DNA from: JAICKM01 sp035693165 | GTDB taxonomy: Bacteria > Chloroflexota > Chloroflexia > QHBQ01 > JAICKM01 | Direction: 5' to 3' | NCBI GenBank assembly: GCA_035693165.1 | Contig: DASSGZ010000499.1 | Span: 1 to 64,000 of the forward strand | DNA length: 64,000 nucleotides | In this document: piece by piece, positions 58,217 to 64,000 of the stretch | Position numbering within the stretch: the stretch's first letter is position 1 | How the letters are laid out: every line of letters starts with the position of its first letter | Notes under the pieces: generated by a model | The model's input: only the letters and a program-made list of their open reading frames with translations | The model's database searches: none | Told to the model about the DNA's origin: nothing | Translations under genes and position numbers: made by a program

Positions 58217-59200
58217 ATGGAATATACGAAGCTGGGCAACACCGGCCTGGATGTGTCGCGCATCTGCCTCGGTTGCATGGGGTTTGGGGACGCGACCCGC
58301 TGGATCCACAAATGGGTGCTGGACGAGGAAAACAGCCGGCCGGTCATCCAGCACGCCCTCGAATTGGGGATCAATTTCTTCGATACCGCCAACGTCTATT
58401 CCCTGGGGACAAGTGAGGAGATCCTGGGCCGCGCGTTGCGGGACTTCGCCAAGCGCGACGAGGTTGTCATCGCCACCAAGGTGCACGGCAGAATGCATGA
58501 CGGCCCCAATGGCGCCGGGCTCTCGCGCAAGGCGATCCTGAGCGAGATCGACCACAGCCTGCGGCGGCTGGAGACGGATTACGTGGACCTCTACATCATT
58601 CATCGCTGGGATTACGACACCCCCATCGAGGAGACGATGGAGGCGCTGCACGACGTGGTGCGGGAGGGCAAGGCGCGCTATATCGGGGCCTCGGCCATGT
58701 TCGCCTGGCAGTTTCAGAAAGCGCTCTATGTCGCGGAGCAGCATGGGTGGACGCGCTTCGTCTCCATGCAGAATCACCTGAACCTGATCTACCGCGAAGA
58801 GGAGCGCGAGATGTTGCCGCTGTGCCGGGCGGAGGGCATCGGAGTGACTCCATACAGCCCGCTCGCATCGGGCCGCTTAACGCGGGATTGGACAGCGGCC
58901 AGCACGCTGCGTGCCGAAACGGATCAAATCGCCAAAAGCAAGTACGACGCGACAGCCGCAACAGATCAACAGATCGTGGAACGGGTCGCCGAGATCGCGG
59001 AGAAACGCGGCGTGCCGCGCTTGCATATCGCGCTGGCCTGGCTGTTGCAGAAGCAGCCGGTGACGGCGCCGATCATCGGGGCCACGAAGGGCACCCATCT
59101 GGACGATGCCGCCGGCGCCCTGGCGATCAAACTGACAGAGGAAGAAGTCACCTACCTGGAAGAGCCGTATGTGCCGCATCGGATCGTCGGGCATCAGTAA
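58217..59200 (+). CDS. Aldo/keto reductase
   Basis: 327-residue NADPH-dependent reductase of the AKR superfamily. Conserved parts: GLDVSRICLGCMGFG, the catalytic Asp/Tyr in FFDTANVYSLGTSE, the Lys in VVIATKVHG, the His in YIIHRWDYDTP, and the C-terminal PIIGATKGTHLDDA. It is close to YghZ/IolS-type aryl-aldehyde reductases. The ATG at 58217 follows GAGGAGG by 6 bases; an upstream frame lacks a site. Confidence 0.92.
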   Translation: MEYTKLGNTGLDVSRICLGCMGFGDATRWIHKWVLDEENSRPVIQHALELGINFFDTANVYSLGTSEEILGRALRDFAKRDEVVIATKVHGRMHDGPNGAGLSRKAILSEIDHSLRRLETDYVDLYIIHRWDYDTPIEETMEALHDVVREGKARYIGASAMFAWQFQKALYVAEQHGWTRFVSMQNHLNLIYREEEREMLPLCRAEGIGVTPYSPLASGRLTRDWTAASTLRAETDQIAKSKYDATAATDQQIVERVAEIAEKRGVPRLHIALAWLLQKQPVTAPIIGATKGTHLDDAAGALAIKLTEEEVTYLEEPYVPHRIVGHQ

Positions 59201-59235
59201 GTAAGCGGACAGCGAAAAGCGCAGGAGGGTACACG

Positions 59236-60912
59236 ATGAGTACGGTTAGCCCGGCCCGGCCAGGCGCTGCCGGTAGTCCCGCGCCCGGCGCTGCGATCTG
59301 GAGCCCGCTCCGCCGCCCCGTCTTTCGCTCGGTTTGGCGCGCCTGGGTCGTCGCCAGCACCGGCAACTGGATGCAGATCGCGGGCGCGGCCTGGCTGATG
59401 ACCTCGCTCACGCCGTCGCCGCTACTGGTGGCGCTCATGCAGACGGCCACCAGCCTGCCGGTCTTCCTGGTCGGCCTGCCCGCCGGGGCGCTGGCCGACA
59501 TCGTCGACCGGCGCAAGCTCTTGCTCGCCACGCAGACCTGGATTCTCCTTTGTGCCCTCACCCTGGGGTTGCTGACCCTGGCGGGACTGGTGTCGGCCTG
59601 GACGCTGCTGGCGTTCACCTTCCTGATGGGGTTGGGGACCGCACTGACCGGCCCCGCCTGGCAGGCGATGCTCCCTGAGCTCGTCGAGCGCGACGAGCTA
59701 CAGTCCGCGGTGGCGCTGAACGCCGGCGGGTTTCACGCCGCCCAGGCCGTGGGACCGGCCCTCGGCGGCCTCGTGGTAGCCGCTGCCGGGCCGGCCGCCG
59801 CGTTCCTGCTGAACGCGGCATCCTTGCTCGGCATGCTGCGGGCCATCTACCGCTGGCGGCCTAGCCGGGCTGCCGGTGATGCCCCGCCCGAAGACATGCT
59901 GGGAGCGGCGGTCGCGGGGATGCGCTATGTACGCGATGCCCCGGCTCTGCAGGCGGTCCTCGTGCGCATCGGCGTCTTCATCTTCGGCGCCAGCGCGCTC
60001 TGGTCCTTGCTGCCCGTTGTGGCGCGGCGCGAGTTGGGCCTGGACCCGACCGGGTATGGTATCGTGCTGGGCAGCCTCGGCTTCGGCGCCGTCTGCGGAG
60101 TGCTGCTCCTGCCGCGCCTAAGACGTGTGCTTTCGCTGGACAGCTTGACCGCGGCGGCCACGCTGGTGTTCGCGGGGGCCACGCTGGCCGCGGCTTACTT
60201 GCGCTTCGCACCGCTGGTGGTGCTGACGACAGCCGCGGGTGGGGCGGCCTGGCTGGCGGTGATGTCCTGCGTGGGCTTCGCCGCGCAACTGGCGGCCCCG
60301 GCTTGGGTGCGCGCGCGGGCCCTGGCCGTCTATCTGCTGGTATTCCAGGGCCTGCTGGGCACGGGCAGCTTCGTGTGGGGTGCACTGGCTCAGCAATTCG
60401 GCACGGCCACCGCTCTCACGATGGCCGCCCTGGCCCTGGGCGGCGGGGTGGCGGCGACCCGGCGCTGGCCGCTGCACCACGTGCAGCGCCTCGACCTGAA
60501 TTACTCCATGCACTGGCCCCAGCCCAATGTGGTGATTACGCCGAACCTGGAGGACGGGCCGGTGCTCATAACGATCGAATACCGGGTTCCCGCCGAGCGG
60601 GCGGGCGAGTTTGCCGACGTGATGGCGGCGATGCGCCGCTTCCGCCGCCGGGAAGGCGCCGTCCGCTGGGACCTGTTTCGCGACCTGGGCGATCCCGACC
60701 GCTATCTGGAGACCTTTGTGGTCCCCTCGTGGGGCGAGCACGTGCGCCAGCATGCCCGTGTCACCGCGGACGACCAGGCCCTCGAAGCCCGGCGCGACGC
60801 CTTACTACAGCCGGGCATCGCGCCGGTCACCGCGCACCTCATCGCGGCCCACGCCTTCGACGGCCGGCCACCCACCGAGGCGCCCGGCGCGGAGCTAGCC
60901 GTCGATATTTAG
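59236..60912 (+). CDS. MFS exporter with C-terminal ABM-like domain
   Basis: 558 residues. Residues about 20-425 are a 12-helix major-facilitator transporter of the EntS/MFS_3 type (VFRSVWRAWVVASTGNWMQ at the start, GLPAGALADIVDRRK loop). The last 100 residues (about 445-540) are a ferredoxin-like alpha/beta domain (VLITIEYRVPAERAGEFADVM) like antibiotic-biosynthesis-monooxygenase/ABM domains. This fusion is typical of the MFS_3 family. AGGAGGG lies 7 bases before the ATG. Its place in the MerR series suggests export of the compound handled by the enzymes. Confidence 0.87.
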   Translation: MSTVSPARPGAAGSPAPGAAIWSPLRRPVFRSVWRAWVVASTGNWMQIAGAAWLMTSLTPSPLLVALMQTATSLPVFLVGLPAGALADIVDRRKLLLATQTWILLCALTLGLLTLAGLVSAWTLLAFTFLMGLGTALTGPAWQAMLPELVERDELQSAVALNAGGFHAAQAVGPALGGLVVAAAGPAAAFLLNAASLLGMLRAIYRWRPSRAAGDAPPEDMLGAAVAGMRYVRDAPALQAVLVRIGVFIFGASALWSLLPVVARRELGLDPTGYGIVLGSLGFGAVCGVLLLPRLRRVLSLDSLTAAATLVFAGATLAAAYLRFAPLVVLTTAAGGAAWLAVMSCVGFAAQLAAPAWVRARALAVYLLVFQGLLGTGSFVWGALAQQFGTATALTMAALALGGGVAATRRWPLHHVQRLDLNYSMHWPQPNVVITPNLEDGPVLITIEYRVPAERAGEFADVMAAMRRFRRREGAVRWDLFRDLGDPDRYLETFVVPSWGEHVRQHARVTADDQALEARRDALLQPGIAPVTAHLIAAHAFDGRPPTEAPGAELAVDI

Positions 60913-60984
60913 TTGTGACCAGGGGGTTTGGAGAGTACGAATGCGCTGTTTTCGTAGCGCTCACAGCACAAAGGAGGCACGTCA

Positions 60985-61368
60985 ATGACCGCGTGGACGA
61001 GCGACGAGCTCAACAAGATCGCAGCCGCCGATGAACTGCAGATCGCGGCGGAGCGCAGCGACGGCACGCTGCGCAACCCGGTGACGATCTGGGTCGTCCG
61101 CGTTGGCGACGACCTCTACGTCCGCTCCGCTAATGGGCGCAACGCCGCCTGGTTCCGCGGCACCCAGGTCCGCCACGCGGGCCACATCCGGGCCGGCGGC
61201 GTCGAGAAGGACGTTACCTTCGTGGATGTCAAGGTGGACGAGCACAACACGCATGATCCGATCGACGCCGCGTACCGCGCCAAATACCGCCGCTACCCCG
61301 AAAGGTTCGTCAGCCCTGTGGTGAGCGCCGAATCGCGGTCCGTGACACTCAAACTCGTGCCGCGCTGA
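60985..61368 (+). CDS. DUF2255-family protein
   Basis: 127 residues matching DUF2255: WTSDELNKIAAADELQIAAER, then NPVTIWVVRVGDDLYVRSANGRNAAWFRGT and RHAGHIRAGG. The pattern recalls the split-barrel F420/FMN family, so a redox role is possible. Function unknown. AAGGAGG precedes the ATG by 7 bases. Confidence 0.8.
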   Translation: MTAWTSDELNKIAAADELQIAAERSDGTLRNPVTIWVVRVGDDLYVRSANGRNAAWFRGTQVRHAGHIRAGGVEKDVTFVDVKVDEHNTHDPIDAAYRAKYRRYPERFVSPVVSAESRSVTLKLVPR

Positions 61369-61447
61369 ACACCCCCGTATTTCAGCCACCCCGGTAGCAC
61401 TTTGCGGGAGAAACACCAGGCAAAAGCGCAAACAAGGAGAATTAGAT

Positions 61448-62308
61448 ATGTCAGCTATTCCATCGGTCACCCTCAATAATGGATTAGAAATGCCCATTTT
61501 GGGGTTCGGCGTTTTTCAGATGCATGATGCCGAAGAATGCGAAAGAAGCGTATACGAAGCCATACAGACCGGCTATCGGCTGATTGATACCGCCGCTTCT
61601 TATGAAAATGAAGAGGCAGTCGGCAACGCCATCAAAAGAGGAGGGGTGGCAAGAGAAGAGTTGTTTGTCACCACCAAGCTATGGATTCAGGATGCCGGCG
61701 ACGAAAGGGCAAAGCAGGCTTTTGAAAGATCTTTGCAGCGGCTACAACTCGATTATCTGGATCTGTACCTGATCCATCAACCGATTGGAGATGTCTATGG
61801 CTCCTGGCGGGCGATGCAAGAGTTGTACCGGGAAGGCCGGATCAGGGCCATAGGTGTCAGCAATTTCCCGCAGGATCGGATCATGGACCTCATGCTTCAT
61901 AACGAAGTGGCTCCCGCGGTCGACCAGATCGAAACACACCCGTTCAATCAGCAAATTGAAACCCAGAAATTCCTGCAAGAGAACAACGTTCAGATCGAAT
62001 CCTGGGGACCATTCGCTGAAGGCAGAAACAACATTTTCCAGAATGAATTACTGCTTTCTATCGCCGGGAAATATAAGAAAAGCGTTGCTCAGGTAATTCT
62101 GCGCTGGCTGACACAAAGAGGGGTCGTGGTGATTCCGAAATCTGTTCGGAAGGAAAGAATCGTCGAGAATTTCAACATCTTCGATTTTGAACTTAGCCCC
62201 GAAGACATGGAAGCCATCGTCGCACTGGATACGAAGGTTAGCAGCTTCTTCGACCATCGTGATCCCCAAGTGGTGAAAGCCTTGAGTGAGGCAAAGCGTA
62301 ATACCTAA
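61448..62308 (+). CDS. Aldo/keto reductase (AKR5/2,5-diketogluconate reductase-like)
   Basis: 286-residue NADPH-dependent reductase. Conserved: PILGFGVFQMHDAEEC, catalytic Asp in RLIDTAASYENEEA, Lys in TTKLWIQD, His in YLIHQPIGD, and SVRKERIVENFNIFDF near the cofactor pocket. It differs from the other AKR in this series. Its codons are clearly AT-richer (GAA, AAA, ATT) than the rest of the window, so it looks acquired from a low-GC relative. AAGGAG is about 10 bases upstream. Confidence 0.92.
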   Translation: MSAIPSVTLNNGLEMPILGFGVFQMHDAEECERSVYEAIQTGYRLIDTAASYENEEAVGNAIKRGGVAREELFVTTKLWIQDAGDERAKQAFERSLQRLQLDYLDLYLIHQPIGDVYGSWRAMQELYREGRIRAIGVSNFPQDRIMDLMLHNEVAPAVDQIETHPFNQQIETQKFLQENNVQIESWGPFAEGRNNIFQNELLLSIAGKYKKSVAQVILRWLTQRGVVVIPKSVRKERIVENFNIFDFELSPEDMEAIVALDTKVSSFFDHRDPQVVKALSEAKRNT

Positions 62309-62379
62309 AACCATTGCTTTCCCGGTTACACAAGCGAATCACAGTAACCTTAATCAGATGAGTTAAAGGAGATCCCACA

Positions 62380-62706
62380 ATGCCTGACGAGCCTACCGCC
62401 CGACGCAATCCGTACAGTGACATCGCCCCGGCCCTCGGCGACTACACCGATAACGTGCTGTTCGGCGATGTCTGGGAACGGCCCGGCCTGTCCAAGCGCG
62501 ACCGGAGCCTGATCACCGTGGCGACCCTCATCGCGGGCTACCGTACCAACGAGCTACCCCATCATCTGAAGCGCGCGCTCGACAATGGCGTCACCCGCGA
62601 CGAACTGATCGAGGTGATAACCCATCTCGCCTTTTATGCCGGTTGGCCGGTCGCGAATACGGCAGTGACCATCGCACGGCGCGTTTTTGAGGAGAATGGA
62701 GTTTAA
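62380..62706 (+). CDS. Carboxymuconolactone decarboxylase-family protein
   Basis: 108 residues with the CMD/AhpD-like fold: RDRSLITVATLIAGYRTNELPHHLKRALDNGVTRDELIEVITHLAFYAGWP. The Cys pair of AhpD peroxidases is absent, so it is more likely a decarboxylase-type or non-redox member. Such genes often accompany cupins and AKRs in MerR-controlled clusters. AAAGGAG lies 12 bases before the ATG. Confidence 0.88.
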   Translation: MPDEPTARRNPYSDIAPALGDYTDNVLFGDVWERPGLSKRDRSLITVATLIAGYRTNELPHHLKRALDNGVTRDELIEVITHLAFYAGWPVANTAVTIARRVFEENGV

Positions 62707-62746
62707 TCCGGTAGGGATGGTTGTTTGAATCGCAAGGAGCAATACC

Positions 62747-63139
62747 ATGAGCATAGTTTTCGAGCACGCGACAGACTTACCGGCGCAGCCAGGGAGCGCC
62801 GACAACTTCACGGGCGCCGTCCAGGTCCGCATGGTCGCACAGGGCCAGGGGCAGCCGGTGGGCGTCGGCCGGGTAACCTTCCAGCGCGGCTCGCGCACGC
62901 ACTGGCATACACACGCCGGTGAGCAGACGCTCTACTTCCTGGAGGGTCACGGGCGGGTGCAAGTGCGCGGGGAACGCCCGGTGGATGCCGCCCCCGGCGA
63001 CGTGGCCCGCATCCCGGCGCGCGCCGAGCACTGGCACGGCGCCCACCCGGACGAGCCGCAGGCGATGACGCACCTGGCGATCACCTTCGGCGCCCCCACC
63101 TGGCTGGAGCCGGTGAGCGACGAGGACTACCGCGGCTGA
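62747..63139 (+). CDS. Cupin-domain protein
   Basis: 130-residue single-cupin protein. The metal-site motif is HWHTHAGEQTLYFLEG (two His, Glu) with a later His in HWHGAHPDEPQ. Function unknown; partners of this type are commonly dioxygenase-like or isomerase-like. AAGGAG precedes the ATG by 8 bases. Last gene of the MerR series. Confidence 0.88.
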   Translation: MSIVFEHATDLPAQPGSADNFTGAVQVRMVAQGQGQPVGVGRVTFQRGSRTHWHTHAGEQTLYFLEGHGRVQVRGERPVDAAPGDVARIPARAEHWHGAHPDEPQAMTHLAITFGAPTWLEPVSDEDYRG

Positions 63140-63197
63140 GCCGCGTCCGGCCCCGGCATGAGTATGGTGGGCCATGATCGGGTATTCCAGCGTTAGC

Positions 63198-63226
63198 TTG
63201 CGCGGCGGCGGCGCTGCCGGTACAAT
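63198..63226 (+). promoter_or_regulatory. Promoter giving a leaderless chelatase-like transcript
   Basis: TTGCGC (63198-63203) and TACAAT (63221-63226) are 17 bases apart. Six bases separate the -10 from the ATG at 63233, with no ribosome-binding site. It restarts transcription after the MerR series. Confidence 0.65.
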
Positions 63227-63232
63227 GTGGCT

Positions 63233-64000
63233 ATGGACACCGGCATTCCCCACCCCTTCGCGACCACCGAATCGCTCTCCGGCGAGCCGCAGCCCATTAG
63301 CGCGGCGCCGCCGCCCTACCCGTTCACGGCCATTGTCGGCCAGGATGAGTTGAAGACGGCCCTGCTGATCGCGGCGATCAATCCGCGCGTGGGCGGCGTG
63401 CTGATCCTGGGCCAGCGCGGCACCGGTAAATCGACGATTGTGCGCGCCCTGGCCGGGCTGTTGCCGCCGGTCACGGCGGTGGCCGGGTGCCGCTACGGCT
63501 GCGACCCCGCCGGACCGCTCTGCGACGAGTGCCGGGCCGACCCGGCGCGACCGGCCCGGCGCGCTTTGCGCCCGGTGCCCGTGGTCGATCTACCCCTGGG
63601 CGTGACCGCCGACCGGCTGACCGGCAGCCTGGACCTGGAGCAGGCGCTGGGCCAGGGCGTCCGCGCCTACGAACCGGGGTTGCTGGCCCGCGCCAATCGG
63701 GGGTTCCTTTATATCGACGAGGTCAATTTGCTGGAAGATCACCTGGTCGATCTACTGCTGGACGTAGCCGCCAGCGGGGTCAACATCGTGGAGCGCGAGG
63801 GCCTGAGCGTGCGCCACCCGGCGCGCTTCGTGCTGGCCGGGTCGGCTAACCCGGAGGAGGGCGAATTGCGCCCGCAGTTGCTGGATCGCTTCGGCCTGCT
63901 GGTGCGCGTGGAGACGATCACCGACCTGGATCAGCGGGTGGAGATCGTGCGCCGCCGCGAAGCCTACGAGCGCGACCCCGGCGCCTTCGCCCGGCGCTAC
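63233..64000 (+). CDS. Magnesium-chelatase subunit I-like AAA+ ATPase (partial, 3' end outside window)
   Basis: 256 residues are visible, open to the window end. Walker A is LGQRGTGKST, Walker B GFLYIDEVNLLEDH, and sensor I lies in FVLAGSANPEEGELRPQLLDRF, all as in BchI/ChlI. A short four-Cys insert (CRYGC and LCDEC, about residues 84-102) lies after the P-loop, as in some I-subunit homologues. It could serve bacteriochlorophyll or cobalamin synthesis, or be a stand-alone homologue; the visible part cannot decide. The ATG has no ribosome site because the transcript is predicted to be leaderless. Confidence 0.87.
   Translation, partial: MDTGIPHPFATTESLSGEPQPISAAPPPYPFTAIVGQDELKTALLIAAINPRVGGVLILGQRGTGKSTIVRALAGLLPPVTAVAGCRYGCDPAGPLCDECRADPARPARRALRPVPVVDLPLGVTADRLTGSLDLEQALGQGVRAYEPGLLARANRGFLYIDEVNLLEDHLVDLLLDVAASGVNIVEREGLSVRHPARFVLAGSANPEEGELRPQLLDRFGLLVRVETITDLDQRVEIVRRREAYERDPGAFARRY

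Noticed and set aside
63233..64000. Evidence that the organism is phototrophic
   Set aside because: A single BchI-like subunit and a V4R domain also occur in non-phototrophs for cobalamin synthesis or other roles; no other pigment gene is in the window.

Overview
The window comes from a GC-rich bacterium that is most likely a member of the Chloroflexota. The pointers are inferential. They are a one-polypeptide CtaA-CtaB fusion inside a caa3-oxidase operon, enzymes of the F420 type (split-barrel and LLM), secreted proteins carrying an HGG-L-FGYP / VQYFER repeat module typical of that phylum, and an SLH-domain propeller protein. No rRNA, tRNA or CRISPR array is visible. Almost all the sequence is coding, in short operons with overlapping start and stop codons.

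Layout. 1-5.9 kb: pgk-tpiA, a tyrosine-recombinase-like protein with a damaged active site next to a small helical protein, then a thioesterase overlapping an aldehyde dehydrogenase. 5.9-7.1 kb: an AT-richer patch with palindromic repeats, a VanZ-like gene and a transposase remnant. 7.2-11.7 kb: a B12-type radical SAM protein, an F420-type split-barrel protein and a large propeller-plus-SLH surface protein, ending in two strong hairpins. 11.9-17.3 kb (minus strand): a GH5-like secreted protein and an HDAC / coiled-coil / MoxR operon. 17.5-20.2 kb: uvrB and a HAD protein. 20.5-25.3 kb (minus): two orphan hypotheticals and a TPR-V4R / secreted GH5-like / clpS operon.

25.8-34.5 kb holds a complete respiratory block: caa3 oxidase subunits II, I, III and IV, assembly factor CtaG, a heme A synthase / heme O synthase fusion, a Rieske protein and a b6-type cytochrome b fused to cytochrome c. 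Together these can carry electrons from a low-potential quinol (PDWY motif) to oxygen. 34.5-43.6 kb: an LLM oxidoreductase, a methyltransferase, a GNAT operon, a peptide-binding lipoprotein, and a lexA / HTH-less LexA-like protease / FtsK-like ATPase series under a promoter with a GAAC-N4-GTTC box. 43.7-52.3 kb: mutS2, a DUF4926 protein, an LCP-family protein with an N-terminal zinc-finger domain, a DUF1684 protein and an S9 peptidase operon. 52.4-54.7 kb: an ImmA/IrrE-like protease and an intact ISKra4-type insertion sequence with an 8-bp target duplication. 54.7-63.1 kb: a MerR-controlled nine-gene oxidoreductase/efflux series. 63.2 kb to the end: the start of a magnesium-chelatase subunit I-like gene.

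The most notable pattern is four near-consensus sigma-70-type promoters whose -10 box lies only 5-6 nt from the ATG: the HDAC operon, the GNAT operon, the peptide-binding protein and the chelatase gene. They predict leaderless transcripts. I found no convincing wholly new defence or mobile system. The best candidates for new biology are the LexA pair with its FtsK-like ATPase, the degenerate recombinase pair, and the HDAC / coiled-coil / MoxR operon.
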